64,000 nt of DNA from Marchantia polymorpha subsp. ruderalis (GCA_037833965.1 AP031358.1:12718001-12782000), one strand, 5' to 3'; positions 19,401 to 32,647 are shown, counted from the first letter of the stretch. The notes: generated by a model not told the origin, from the sequence alone. Made by a program: numbers and translations.

Positions 19401-20940
19401 CATACGAAGGACCTGTGGGATAAAAGTAGTAGCAGCTGCTCACGAATTAAGCTTTGACTTCTTCGTTCGCTGATAAGTCTGAAACGTTCTATCCTCAATA
19501 TTACACGAGGCACACAACATTAGAGATGGCAGTCGCCTGTTGCCGTTCTGGTTCTGGAAGTCCAGTCATTGCGGGATGTCTACCAGATTCTTTATTCTCC
19601 ATACCGGATTCGCGCGAATTCGCACCGTCAAGAGGCAGCTGTGGTCCACTTTGTGTTGGCTTATGAATGGATCAACTTAGTTCAGGAGTTATAATGTGGA
19701 CTTGATTATTCAGATTGAACTGATTCAGCTTTAAGAGAACGAGTCAACTTCAACTGCAAATGCAGTCAGGCAGTTCTTGTATGTACATTCATGGGACTAT
19801 TAGATGTAAGAACATCATTCCAAGAAATGGGTGGAGGGAGCAGATATGGTTCATGGAATCAGTGGAATGTAATGAAGTAAGATCAGGGGACCCAAAAGGT
19901 CATTTGTCCAAAAAATATAGGGACTTTGGCCGTGAAGGCGAGCTCCATGATGAGATAATGATGAGATTGCTTGTCTCTTGATGTGCCCTCACCCAAAGGC
20001 GGGTGCAAAGGCAGCATAGTTCAATCTGAATTTTAGACTATTCACGCACGAATAACGTAAAAAGTTTCTCAATTGAAAGTCACACAATTTTACTACGTCA
20101 CCTCTCAAAGAATTGAGCTGGACTAAAATGTCGCTGCCACCTGATTCCCGATTTTTTGCATGAGTTTTCAGAATTTGCAAACCGATAACGCATTCACATG
20201 CTTTCTGTCACATAATTACGTCACACAAGAAGCAGGGACCTTGGCCGGAACGCAGTAAAACCAGATAAAAAGTACTTTGTCAAGAGATCTGATGATAAAG
20301 TTATCGAAATAATCTCTCTACACTAATCACGGACTCGTCGACTGGAGTATTTCCAGTTCACTTCAAAGACCCACATGAGACTACTGTAAGATGGCAATCT
20401 CATAATCTAGTCCGACAAGGGCACATTTATCTAATAATTGGAAAAGAACATATATGGTCCAAACTTTGGTATACAGGCCTAGCTCAGACGCTTCAAGTTA
20501 GGCAGGCGTGTCCATGCAAGCAATATCTACCACCGCTGAGTACTGCAGAAGCCAGACTCCACGAAGAGTCCCACTTCTGGGTTCGGATTTCCGAGGCATG
20601 GAAGCCCAGATCCAGAGACAATTGATGAGACAATCCAGAGACTTTACTATTTCTCTCAAAACGTATTAGAGATAAGTATCGTTATGTGCGAGGGTCATAG
20701 TAGACTCCGCAAGGTAGAATCCACCGTTGGTCAGTCTGTTCGGATTCCTCCTTTCTAGCACCCTTTCATGATCCTGTTTCGACTTTGTAAGAATTATTCT
20801 CTCAAGGCGAGCAAGCACCGGTGGTCCACGCTGCGGTCTGTGTCATGAAAAGTGGAAAAAAGTAAATTCTGTCAGCTGTTTCTGCAGAACGATCCCGGTT
20901 GCTTCGAGGGTTAGAGTAGGAGCGTTCTCGCACGATCTAG
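16444..20940. other. 4.5 kb with no recognised gene
   Basis: Short plus-strand frames occur, for example a 33-codon reading from 16467 (IASAAGPNPDNFTIQAVIR) and one at 17239-17457 (SEWQVVHCKNFTIQNAQEM), both containing FTIQ. They might be decayed exons, but I cannot assign them. I see no transposon proteins, LTRs or RNA genes. Part of this stretch (19116-20491) is the source of the inverted insertion in unit 3. Unit 2: 40182-44690. Confidence 0.4.
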
Positions 20941-20957
20941 AGAACATGAGAGTGAGC

Positions 20958-20967
20958 CTTTATAAGG
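20958..20967 (+). promoter_or_regulatory. TATA box of the oxidase gene
   Basis: ctttataagg lies ~130 bp before the ATG at 21093 with no upstream ATG-rich clutter, a typical plant core promoter distance. The transcript start would be near 20990. Same at 44708-44717 in unit 2. Confidence 0.6.
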
Positions 20968-21092
20968 ACATTCGATGAGCTTCTACCTCACTCAGAGTTG
21001 TACACCCTGGAGTACGATTCACATAGACATTGTGAAATCCACGTGGTCAATTCAATTCCAGTTCGACGTGCAGTTCCAAAATCATCACCGTC

Positions 21093-23316
21093 ATGGGGAC
21101 GAATCCGAGACGAACCGAGGCTCCAGCTCTCAGATTTAGCCATGCTTCTCATCTGAAGCTTGCCTGTCTTCTCGGGGTGTTGTACTCACTATCAGTGATT
21201 CAGGCTCAGGATGTTCACTCCCGGTGCGGAAACTTGACTCCGTCACCTACTCTGACACCATTCGTGCAGCCACTGCCTATACCTGTGGAAATCGACATCT
21301 CCACAGGGTCTCAGCTGACTTTGGGTGCTTACAAGATTTCCCAGGTACGGATTCTCAGAGTTTTAGCGTGCACTGCTTTATGCCAGAAACCCCGGGTACA
21401 AAACACTCAGCTGAAGTACAACAGTGGAAGGTCCATGCAGCTGAATGGTTCACTTGTACCGGGGGGGATTCCGATAGAGCCAGTTTTATGTTTGTCAAGT
21501 ACAGTGAGGCATGCGTTCTCTCTCATCAGAGGATGCATAATCGGAGCTGATTTCCAGATGGGGACATGTTATCAGATGAATACTTTCTGCACGACTGCAT
21601 GCTTGCAAAAGTCGTACAATTCTTGCAAATGAGCGCTGTTACGAAATTCTTAGACTGGCCAATAGTAGTCTGAGATTGCAGCAGAATTCTCGAGAATCCG
21701 AGAATTGAATACCAGTCACGGGTTGCGTGGATTGAGTTTCGTAAATTGATCCGAACAGAATTTAACCCGCGGCTGCTGTGTGCAATTACAGAGCGTCCAT
21801 CCAGACCTTCCGAACACGACATTCTACGGATACGGGACGAGTCAAGACACAGCCACATCTCCGGGCCCGACTCTGAACGCCAGGAGGAATGTGGCCTCGT
21901 TCATTCGGTTCGAGAATCACATCACCGACGCGGAGCACATTCTGACCGTGGACAAGACGCTGCACAGAGCGACGCCAGCGAACGGAGGCGTGCCGATGAG
22001 CGTGCACCTGCACGGCGCCGACGCCGAGGGCAAGTTCGACGGGCACCCGGAGGCCTGGTTCACGGCGGCCGGCGACAAGGGCCCGACCTTCATCGCCACG
22101 AACAACACGTACCCGAACGAGCAGCCGGCGAGCCTTCTCTGGTACCACGACCACACTCTGGGCTACACTCGGCTCAACGTGGTATCCGGGCTGGCCGGGC
22201 TGTACTTCATCCGCGGGGGATCCGGCGAGCCCGGTTCTCTGCCCGAAGGACGGTACGAGATCCCGCTGGTCATCCAGGACAAGCAGTTCTACCCCAACGG
22301 GTCCATCAACTTCCCGGACCTCGGGTCGCCGCTGTCGCCCGCGCACCCGCAGTGGTGCCCGGATTATTTCGGCGACACGATTCTGGTGAACGGCAAAGCC
22401 TGGCCCTTCCTCGACGTGGTCGGGGCCGTGTACCGCTTCCGCATTCTGAACGCGGCCAACGCTCGAGCCTTCACTCTCTCGTTCAGCGACAGCCGCCTCC
22501 AGTTCGTGCAGATCGGCACGGACGGCGGCTACATGTGGGCTCCCCAGCTGCTGCAGAATCTGACCATGGCTCCTGCTTACAGAGTCGACGTCCTCGTGGA
22601 CTTCTCAAGCGTTCCCGTCGGGACGACGGTGTATCTGAACAATACTGCTCCGGCCCCGTTTCCTGATGGGGACCCGATCAATAGTCCTCCCAGCACCAGG
22701 CACGTCATGAAATTCAATGTCGTTCAGTCCATACCCGGGTTGCCTGCGCAGAGTGTGGTCATTCCTACTTCCATCGGGTCCGCCCCCAGCACCGCCGCCT
22801 GGATAGACTCGGCGGTGTACAGAAATGTGACCTTGGATGTGGTTCTGCCGCCGGACCTGACGTTTCTGCTGAATAAGAATCACTGGGATGATCCTGTCAC
22901 CGAGACGCCGAAGCTTTACACGACCGAGATTTGGGATATCATTCACCTCATTCCGGGCGGCATTCATCCGATCCACATTCATCTCATCAACTTCCTCGTG
23001 CTGCATCAGCAGGCGTTCGATCTGACTCGGTTTAACGGTGGCCTGTGTTCGCTCCTGCTGTCATATCCGGAGTCCCTCAGCTGCTACACTGAGGCCCCGC
23101 AGCCTCCGGACGCCACTCAAGTCGGCTGGAAGGACACCGTGGTCGTCTACCCGGGCACGAGACTCAGAATTCTGATGAATTTCGCGCCCAGAGACTGGCC
23201 GCAATTACACGTTCGATCCCACCACGTTCCCCGGTTACGTATGGCACTGTCACAACCTGGACCACGAGGACCATGACATGATGAGGCCGCTCCGAATTCT
23301 GCCTGCAGCATCTTGA
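21093..23316 (+). CDS. LPR1: LPR1-like multicopper oxidase (ferroxidase family), unit 1
   Basis: Two exons, 21093-21344 and 21792-23316, with a phase-0 intron of 447 bp (GTACGG..TTACAG). Exon 1 encodes a signal peptide (core LACLLGVLYSLSVIQAQ), consistent with secretion to the cell wall or apoplast. Copper motifs: HLHG (~156), WYHDH (~201) and HPIHIH (~476). [20 protein letters not shown] and VDVLVDFS match plant LPR1/LPR2, which oxidise Fe(II) in local phosphate sensing. Length would be ~590 aa, as in LPR1 (~580). Odd point: the annotated frame ends at a stop near 23276, but the last copper motif (HCHNLDHEDHDMM, 23245-23283) lies in the +1 frame; a 1-nt insertion near 23202 would explain this. 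As written, the protein lacks the type 1 copper Cys and would be inactive, unless this is a sequence error. GC-rich relative to its flanks. Confidence 0.9.
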
Positions 23317-23739
23317 GTCCACCTTCCGCCTCCAGCATCTAGAAATCGGACCACTTTAGACGTCCATTCTCTCGACATCTGCACATAGCTCACAACCATG
23401 TTCTGCACCGTCGACAAGTTTGATGGCCTCTAGCTTCAGCCGAATCCGGAGGAAGAATCGAAATGGATGAGAGCCAGGCGCCAAAAGCACGTAAGAACGC
23501 GCTACATTTCACTTTCCTGATCATGCAAATCGTCTTACCGGGCAATAATCGTGGACAATCTAGTAATCGTGTGCAGAGTTCGAGGTCAAGTCGAACGCCT
23601 GAAGAGTCAGTACTTCACATGAATCGTTGAAGAGGATGGCTTGAGACTCGAAGGTTATTGAGTTGATCGAAGAGAATGACAGTTTCAGGTGCACAACTGG
23701 GACAAGTGTGGAGGAGAGAATGAAAAAAATGAGTAAAGT
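23317..23739. other. 3' flank of the oxidase and unit junction
   Basis: No gene seen. It holds the oxidase 3' flank and an A-rich stretch (gaatgaaaaaaatgag) just before the point where the next unit begins. The same at 47066-47488. No target-site duplication or transposon end is apparent at the junction. Confidence 0.5.
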
Positions 23740-23815
23740 GTACCAGCGGCTCAAACAGTAATTGAACGGTAACGGTAATTGAAGTTAATTATTAGAGATA
23801 GAGTTGGTTCAAATC

Positions 23816-23877
23816 GGTCTATATGCCTGATTTGAACCAACTCTAATTAGAGTTGGTTCAAATCAGGCATATAGACC
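23816..23877. repeat. Perfect 62-bp palindrome (unit 2)
   Basis: Identical to 77-138. Confidence 0.95.
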
Positions 23878-24194
23878 GCGGGAATTTTATTACTTGTAAA
23901 ACGTGGGAATAATTTTAAAATGGCATAACGGATTCGGTTATGACATTTCAAACTATTCCCGGGTTTTCACTTACACCAACTCCAAATTGATAGTATAAAA
24001 TCACACGCAGGTTCATCATTCGTTTCCATTCTCGCACTGGTCGATGTGACGGGAGATCAGATCAGAATTCGCGCAAGGAGAGAGAGAAGTCGTCCTTCTG
24101 GTTGTCTTCATTGTTCGTTCACACTCCCACACCGGTCGATGCGAGCCTGAAACACTAACCTTTGGCGAAGAGGTTAGTGTTTAGGCTGACGAGC

Positions 24195-24739
24195 TTCAAA
24201 CGAGAGAAGGAAGAGGCCGCATTGAGGAAGGAGCGCGAGGAGGAAGCGACTTGATTCTTCCTACCTTCCCGACCCTTCTAATCAGACGTATTGGGGAAGG
24301 GTTAGGAGCATAAGAAACACTTTCAACACCACGAAGCTCATCCTGCCGCTGAAGTCATTCATGTGCCCTCTGACGAAGGAGCTAGTTGTGGATCCGGTCA
24401 TTCTAGTAACAGCGAGCGGGCATCGATAACAGCGTGGTTCGCAGAAGGAAACACGACCGATATGACACTGAGACATATCGCTCAGTTCCTCCTGAGTGAC
24501 TGAGCGATATGACACTGAGGCCAAAAATTCCGGTCAGGCAGTCGATCGAGGAATGGCAGGGGCGCAATTACTGGATAGGTTTTCTCAGAGCGAAGTCCAT
24601 GTTCCAGTCCGAGAGCGAAGGTGAACAAAAAGCTAAGCTCGATGATTTCATCGAGTTGTGCCCGAAGAACAGATTGGATCGTCCAAGAATGCCTCCTGGT
24701 CTATATCGTGAAAGCCATGCTCGGTCGCTCCTACTCTCA
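24195..24739 (+). pseudogene. U-box fragment A (unit 2)
   Basis: Same lesions as 456-1000, including the deletion near 24410 and the fold-back at 24459-24520. Confidence 0.75.
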
Positions 24740-26168
24740 AAAAGGGTGGGAGCTAAGCTCAGAGAGGGGGAGAGGGGCCATGAAAGCCCCTCTCACCCGT
24801 TCTCCTTTGCCCCATGAGAGGGGCAAGGGAGAACGTCTCTAAGCCCCCTTCCTCCGGAAGGGGGGTTAGAGACGGTTCGGGGGAGGGGACGACCCCTGTC
24901 CCCTGTCCCCTCGCGCGAAAAATGCCTGTCGCCAGCCTCTGTTCAGCAGAAATTCGTGCTCCGCCGTCTTCCCAATCTTCCAATAGCACCATCTCCGTGG
25001 CCGTCAGTGCCCTCTCCTCTCCCCCTTGCGTCTCGCGTTGGAAGGACATGATCCCCGATCCCTCTCCGCCTCCGCCCATTTCCGGTCACGAGATCAAAAC
25101 CCCTCGCTCAGGAATCGTGTGAGATCTCGATGGCGTACGATTTCCCTTGTACTGCAGGTTCTGAGCACTGCCACCCGCCGGTGGAGCCCACGCTGGCCCC
25201 CTCTCCTCTCCGGTCGATTCGCGGGATATTCTCTCGCTCGCTCCGCCGTTCGGTCTTAATCTCTCGGTCGACGTTCGAGGCACATCTTTGTCGCTTCCGT
25301 TCCTTGTTCCGTTCATCCCCCATCACGATCTCACCCCACCTCGTAGGGTAGGAGGGTGCGACCTCGTACGGGACGCGATTCGCAGTGGATGACAACATTC
25401 GGTTCCGAGGCTCGGACGCGGCTCCGTCCCTTGGCTGGGACTCGAAGCAGGGAGGCTGTAATGATTGACGTACCGATCTGAGTCTCTTGCTTGGGAACTC
25501 CAGCCGGATGTACCCAAACAGGCCAATGCCGCTCTGTCTCTACCTGAGCAGGACCGGACAGACGCTCCGTCGGTCCCAAGGCTTGCGGTTTAGCGTGAGA
25601 ACAACTCCATGAGGTGTTCCCAAGTGGTACACCGTCCCGTGGTCCGTGGTCCGTGGCCCGTGGCCCGCAGCCTCTGACTATGACCCGAGGGAGGAGTTTC
25701 GCGCACCCTGTCAATTTGGGCTCAAGATAGATCGACACCTCCCAATTTTAGCCGAGTGTTGTGCAGAGTTATCTCACGGCGAATGGACACTTGAAGATCC
25801 GGTCGACTGCTCAGAGTCCATAGACCAGGAGCTCCCTCAATTTCTGGCTACGAGCTGATTCGAGGCGTGACGAATTTTGAGGTCCACGGATCGTCGATGA
25901 GTCGGATCGAGCGGCACATGGTTCCGGGACACATGGCTGAGTTTAATAGTTCTTCTGATATCAACAACGAACCAGCAAGGCTCTATCATGACAGAATTGA
26001 CAAATTGCTACTTTTGACAATGGTCAGCGACCGTCAGTGTCAAATAGGAAAACTATAAGAAAGGAGTCCATGCCAATACGACCACCGGTAGTAGACTGAC
26101 ATGCTGGGATGTAATCTCATCCAAACGAGCACTGAACTAATTCACGGAGCACAGAGTGAAGAACTTAC

Positions 26169-26342
26169 CCAACTTTCAATTGCTGTTTGAATCCTGGAAC
26201 TAGACTCCCTCCTTGTGCGTAGTAGCCTGCCTCTTGTAACCTCACCAACCCTGCGTGGGTACCTCTTTCGCCCAATTCTAACACCTCTTCGTGAGTACCG
26301 ATCTCAATCAAGGTCCCGTTGTGCATGACCCCGATGATAGCC
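26169..26342 (-). pseudogene. ABCB C-terminal fragment (unit 2)
   Basis: Same reading and same GTAAGT donor edge as 2430-2603. Confidence 0.7.
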
Positions 26343-27824
26343 GTTCAAATCACTCTGTCAACGTATGAGATAGAATTTTTACTTTGAATTTGAGTTTTGA
26401 AACTCAAATTCAAAGTTAAAATCACATTTCATCTTTGAACTTGAATCTTTGAAACGGCTGAAATTTCTTCATAAACCATCTCCGTGGCTGTCGGTGCCCT
26501 CTCCTCTCCCCCTTGCGTCTCGCGTTGGGGAGACATGATCCCCGATCCCTCTCCGCCTCCGCCCATGAGATCAAAACCCCTCGCTCAGGAATCGTGCGAG
26601 ATCTCGATGGCGAACGAGCTCTCCTCTAATTACGATTTCTCGTCAACGAATTTGCTGTCACCATTCATATGCACATACAATCAAACTCTCACAAACACAT
26701 TCTCACACGGCCAAAGACGCCGCTGCCACCGCCATGAATGGTGACAGCAAATTCGTGTAAAACTAACAACAGTAGAACACCTGAATGTCCTCAAGTCTTG
26801 AAAACAGATCCCGAGGTGGAATGGTGGGGAGTAGTAAGTGGGGATTGGACTTGGCCCCGGACTACTCTCCCGCAAGAATGACGGAAAAGAAAAAAGCTTC
26901 AAAGGTTTATATAGTCTTGGCTGGGTAATCCTTTGTAACTCACATCTCCCCGATATTTGAAATTTGAAATGTTTTGCGCGGAAGTGGCCGATCCTGGATC
27001 CCTAGGTTGCTTTTAACACCACTCGATGATACGGTTGGTATTAAAAGCAACCTAGATCGGCGACTTCCGGCAGCGGCTCAAAATGTAACTTTGTCTAACC
27101 GTATAGAAATGCAAATCCCATGCGGCTTGTTTCCATCGATAGGGATTGGCGCTGGACTCCGGCAGGAGCGAGTAATATAGCATTGAAGAAGATATTGAAT
27201 AGGTCTAATAAATGTTGTAGAGCCAGAGTACAAAACAATGGACACATTGTTTAATATTCTCAAAAAGAGAATATGAACCTGTACAAGAATAGTTTAACCC
27301 TCCACCACTTAGTAATGTGCTTTCCATGTTTATTTTAGATAAAGAGCAATAAATGTAACTTCAAGTTGGAATTTTTAATTATTTCTTCATACTCAATTAT
27401 TCACTTTTTGAAAATTTACATTTTTTTACATTTACTATCTTTAAATCAAGTTGGTTTCTTTATTTATAATTGGATCGTTAGTTTTTGTTAAAAAAAGAAG
27501 AAGAATTCATGTGTGACTGCACACATGTTAAGTCACAAGGGAGCTTGATAAGAATATTTTATACTTTCATTGAAAATATTTGTTCAAAAAATTTTTATAA
27601 TAATGAACTTAAGCTACTTGATCATATACACTTAATCACATCCAAATTTATTTCATTTTCAAATTTACATAATTTACTTGATCTTTCATAGTAGAGTATT
27701 GGAAACCATGATTATTATATGTTTAGCTAATTCATGGCAGTTAGTCTGCTTGAAAACCATTTTTTTTGGTGCAATAAAATATGGGAATCAGTTCTTAAAG
27801 CTAGCCAGGATGACAGTGTGAAGA

Positions 27825-28319
27825 CGAGGAAGAAAGTTATAACTCTTTAATAACAGTATTACTAATAAATCTAATTGTTTAATGAAAGACTTTGTAAATC
27901 CATTGATATCATGGGTATGAGGTCGAGGAAGAAAGTTATAACTCCTTAAAAACAGTATTACTAATAAATCTAATCGTTTAATGAAAGACTTTGTAAATCC
28001 ATTGATATCATGGGTATGAGGTCGAGGAAGAAAGTTATAACTCCTTAAAAACAGTATTACTAATAAATCTAATCGTTTAATGAAAGACTTTGTAAATCCA
28101 TTGATATCATGGGTATGAGGTCGAGGAAGAAAGTTATAACTCCTTAAAAACAGTATTACTAATAAATCTAATCGTTTAATGAAAGACTTTGTAAATCCAT
28201 TGATATCATGGGTATGAGGTCGAGGAAGAAAGTTATAACTCCTTAATAACAGTATTACTAATAAATCTAATCGTTTAATGAAAGACTTTGTAAATCCATT
28301 GATATCATGAGTATGAGGT
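27825..28319. repeat. 99-bp minisatellite, 5 copies (unit 2)
   Basis: Same array as in unit 1. The fifth copy has ccttaataacag where unit 1 has ccttaaaaacag, so the variant pattern differs although copy number is equal. Confidence 0.97.
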
Positions 28320-28791
28320 CGTGAGTGTTGTTGAAGAAAGATTGAAAGGAAATATAAAATTTAATATGATCACAAACTTAATTATTAAGTTATCTTAGCT
28401 ATTTGAGAAGATTGGATAAATTCTGACTCACATAACCCTAAACCCTCACTAAACCCTAAACCTCCAGTTCCACAGTTGATGACCCAATCTTCCGCATTTC
28501 TATATCATTATCAACCGGAGTAGCCTGTTTGATCTATTCAAGTACAAAGACACGCAAAAGATTTCAGTTTTGGATTCGTTTAGTTTTCACTAACTTATTC
28601 AACGAATAGTTTAGTGTCCAATACGAAACTACTCGTTCAATAAGATAAATTACTCGTTCAGTAAGTTACTAAGGGGAAAATAAATTACTCAGGGGATGTA
28701 ACTTCAAACACTCCTTACGGTCCTCTATGTAGATTGAGGAGGAAGATGGACTCGGAGTGTGTCTAGTGCCTTCGCAATCCTTTGACTCCAG

Positions 28792-28948
28792 AGTCGATTT
28801 GTCCTCGTGAAGTGAAGTCCCGGGAGGAGTATATAAGGCCCACCACTCTGCCCACTCTCTCCAGAGCCCGAAGTCGATTTGTCCTCGTGAAGTCCCGGGA
28901 GGAGTATATAACGCCCACCACTCTGCCCATTCTCTTCAGAGCCCGAAG
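28792..28948 (+). promoter_or_regulatory. Duplicated TATA core promoter (unit 2)
   Basis: As 5054-5210. Two substitutions near 28930 (cccattctcttcagag) affect only the second copy, downstream of its TATA box. Confidence 0.55.
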
Positions 28949-29519
28949 CTGCTCGTAGATCTGAATCTGCAATTCAACTTCCTCTCACCATATCAAGTAC
29001 CTTGGCGTAAATACAGAAGTCGATTCCCGTCTAGTCGTTGGACTGCAGATTTCGGCATTTTTCTCTTCTGTCGAATCTATTGGAGAATATTGGTTACCTT
29101 CTGGTACGTTATCGGCCCTGCGCGACTCGGTCAAGGAGGACTTCCAAGACTTAAACATCTTGATGTAAATTTCAGCCTGGGCTGTCATCGCTGATAGTAC
29201 TCCGCTTGACTGCGGAAAGCCGTTTACACTGAATTCAGCGTGACAGAGCTGTCAGTTGTGAGTCGTGATCTCTGCTTAGTCCTGACCCATTAGCATTCCG
29301 CACAGCATCAACTCATCCCGGCATTTTTATTATTTTTGATTTTGTATCTCATCCTCCCGTAGCAGTGTCAAGGTTTGGAACTCTTGCTCTTCAGTTTCGA
29401 ACTTAAGAGTCTTGAATTTCGAATTTGCCGAATTTCGAATTGTCGTTGTGCCGCCGGTGACCTCCGGCGGCACAACGACTCTGGCAAATTCGAAATTCGA
29501 ACGGAGGTCGAAGAAGGTT

Positions 29520-29711
29520 GAAATTTTGTACGGCCAGCTTCAGCAGAGGACGAGCGAAGAGAAGCATTTCACGGCGGGGGAGTTCGTTCGCGATGTGGTC
29601 ATCGGTATGTCAGACGGGCTGACAGTTCCCTTCGCCCTGGCTGCGGGACTCTCTGGAGCGGCCGCCCCTTCTTCGATTGTAGTCACGGCCGGTCTGGCTG
29701 AGGTAGCAGCC
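29520..29711 (+). pseudogene. VIT1: VIT1 N-terminal fragment (unit 2)
   Basis: Identical reading to 5782-5973. Confidence 0.85.
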
Positions 29712-29907
29712 TCGCATTCCTTTGCTTCATTCCGGACTCGATTTCTCGTCCCAGCCTCCCGCACCCGCCAGCAATCGACGTGGACCTTCGTCCCACTTGA
29801 GATGTGAGATCGAGCACAGTGCTCTTCATAAGCAACTCTACTTGTCCTGTAAACTGCCTGAAAGTTTCTGATGACGATGGGCCAGCAGGTGCAAGGTGGT
29901 TTAGAAT

Positions 29908-30045
29908 CTAGAAGATCAGAGTTTCGACGGGGCTAAGAGTGGTGGTGGTTGTGACTATTGCCCTCGGTTGGGCAGCCTTTGGGCTCCATGCTGAGAGGAC
30001 AACAGCAAATGCTGCGACCAGAAGGACGGCAGTCTTCGTCATCAT
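29908..30045 (-). CDS. Small secreted-type peptide (unit 2)
   Basis: Same 45-codon reading and TATA-like element as the unit 1 copy at 6170-6307. Confidence 0.45.
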   Translation of the reverse strand: MMTKTAVLLVAAFAVVLSAWSPKAAQPRAIVTTTTTLSPVETLIF

Positions 30046-32392
30046 CGCTGCAGCTGCGGATACAAGCTAGAAGACTGAGATTCTGCGTGAGCTTAAGATC
30101 TAGAAGGTAGCAAGTCGGCTTCACAATATATAGTGAAGTCGATTTCTGTGTCTTCTGGAGGGAAGATAATGGAGGTCTCTCCATTATAGTCCCTTCAGAA
30201 GTGTTTCTTCCACTGATCCAGTCTGAATCCATGATTTGCATGACCGGCAGTTCGCGCCTGCCACATTATGCGCCATGTACCACCTGCCACCGAGGTTATC
30301 AAATGTCTTCTCTATTGAACTCAATATCGAGCTAAATTTTTTTTTGTGTACATTGAATATGGTCCTGTTTATTGTCTAGGTGGTTTGAAGCAACTGATAC
30401 TTGATCTAACACCGCTGTGAACACGGATACATAGAAGTTTGACACTCCGTTTCTCGTCCAAACTCGCTACGAATGCTGAATTTAATAAGATGAATTTCAT
30501 TTGCATTGCATTACATTACTATGTTCTCCGATTTACACGTAACAGGTGTGTAGCAGAACTAAAGATAGGCCATGCACTCGTTGACAGATCAACCATCTGA
30601 TTCACTCATGTAAGATTCGGAACTACAGGTTCCATGAAAGATGAATGTTGTAATGCCTGTCAGATTTTCCAATGAAAGATGCTTTAACATGATAGCGTCC
30701 CTTTTCAGGCGTCTTACATTATAAATCTCTTTAACCCCTTTTCTGGTTGTACGTTGGCATGTTGCAACCGACAAAGACTCGGGAAGGTATTATATAGAGT
30801 CCAAACATGTCATTTGATGTCAATCAAACTGCCACTGGACATAAAAAGGGAGATATTGAGGTCGTTCTCCAGTGGTACATCCGCATCGTCGACATAATTC
30901 CCCTAAGTCTGTGGATCGCGCGTTCTTGGACTTAGAAAGATAGAGATCTTGAGCAGAACGTGAGTTTGTCCATGTTCTGCTCAAGATCTCTCTATCTTTC
31001 AAAGTCCAAGACCCCCAAGACCGCTGATCTAACTATATCTTTGGACAACAGTATCAGAATATTTGATGTTACAGGTGAAACTTATCAAATCTTCCATTAT
31101 GATACTCAGAAGGAAATCGAATCGGAACAAAAAAAGTGGTTCCGCTTTCCTTCCACTTCATGTTGATATGTATTTTGACATTCTGATACTAGGGACAATA
31201 GCACATTTTAAATCTACATTGTAGGATATTGATACCGAAGACGAAACTGAAGCTTTGACGTTTTCGTTTGTAATATTTGCACGCACAAAGTTCTATTCTC
31301 CATCAAGATATAATAGCCGCGTACATATACTCATCAGTTGTCATAAAATGTTTTATAAAACTAAGTTTTATGCCATTTCGTGCATGAACGAAGATATATG
31401 GTTCATCTAGGCGGTCGACGTGCATCAATGAGGAGTCAGATTGTGCACTGTGGGCTGGAACTCGTTTTCTTAAGAAAGAAGAAAGACCAGATGCCACGAA
31501 AGCTGAACCTTTCAACCGTCTGCATTATTGTTGGTGCACCAGAGACAAGAGACCATTCACTATGTAATCCATTGGATCCCCTTTTGTTTCACCATCGCCC
31601 ACAGGCATTCGACTCAGAAGCTCATTTAGCAAATTTGTATCATTCATATTTATTACCGTTATCATGACTGGATAATATCCTTTTTCATTTAGACAATGAG
31701 GTTGAAGTCTCTCACAGCATTCCAAATGAATAGTGATCACTAAACGAATTGTGATAACGTGCTAGTCCAGCATCTTCCATGTAATTTTGTCCCAGTATTG
31801 ATCACTTCTATGGAGACTGCAAGAAAGCCATCACAAGGATTAGTAGAGTGAAGATAACTATGAAATTATCCCAGATAGGTACTGTTCAGTTTTGTGCAAC
31901 AATGCCGCAGAAGATTAATTTTATTCCATACCGAGCCAAAAGTATCCAACACAAGATCTCGCTCATGTTCACTGCGCAGCAGTATTTTATGAAACCAATG
32001 ACGGCAACTTTAAACTCGTTTTCTGAAGCCGGGTATAAAATATAATTCGGGTATCAAACAAAAATCAGATATTATTATGCCTGAGTTATCACTTGTGGTG
32101 ATGTTAATTGCAGCTGTCAGACAAATTTCTCAAAGTTGTCTGACAGCTGCAATTACCACAGACCACAGAAATGGAGGTAAGAGCCCCGACCACAGTGGTG
32201 AAGATGAGGTTCAGTGCGACTGATACGGGACCGTTCAGCAAGCCGGTAATGATGGCGACGAGACCAGTTGCGGCTGAGTTTACTTCGGGTATCAAACAGA
32301 AATCAGATATAATTATGCCTGAGTTATCACTTGTGGTGATGTTAATTGCAGCTCTCGACAACCCTCCCAATGAGAGCTTGAAAGATACTCAC

Positions 32393-32647
32393 AGAAATGG
32401 AGGTAAGAGCCCCGACCACAGTGGTGAAGATGAGGTCCAGTGCGACTGATACGGGACCGTTCAGCAAGCCGGTAATGGTGGCGACGAGACCAGTTGCGGC
32501 TGAGTTTACAAGGATGGCAATGTTGGTGAAATTCGAAAGAGTGAGCACTCGTCCCACTTGCGATGTGACACCGAGCGCAGTGCTCTGCACAAGCAAGTCT
32601 ACTTGGCCGGCGGCGGCCTCAAAATCTTCCAGAATCTGGAAGATCAC
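32393..32647 (-). pseudogene. Unknown hydrophobic-protein exon fragment (unit 2)
   Basis: As 8655-8909. Confidence 0.45.

Larger units (their letters stand above)
1..23739. repeat. Tandem segment, unit 1 (23,739 bp)
   Basis: First copy of a long direct tandem repeat. The sequence starting gtaccagcggctcaaacag at position 1 recurs at 23740 and 47489, and every element described here recurs in the same order and strand. By eye unit 1 and unit 2 differ by roughly two dozen substitutions, a 12-bp indel (near 20209), two 1-nt indels (near 3567 and 22786) and minisatellite variants. The left edge coincides with the window start, so the true repeat boundary is unknown and any cyclic permutation is equally valid. 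Confidence 0.97.

Noticed and set aside
21786..22346. 186-codon minus-strand frame in the oxidase exon
   Set aside because: Antisense shadow created by GC-rich third positions; no domain and no promoter.
21746..22666. 306-codon Arg/His-rich open frame overlapping the oxidase
   Set aside because: It is the +1 shadow of the GC-rich oxidase exon 2; the true frame carries the copper motifs.
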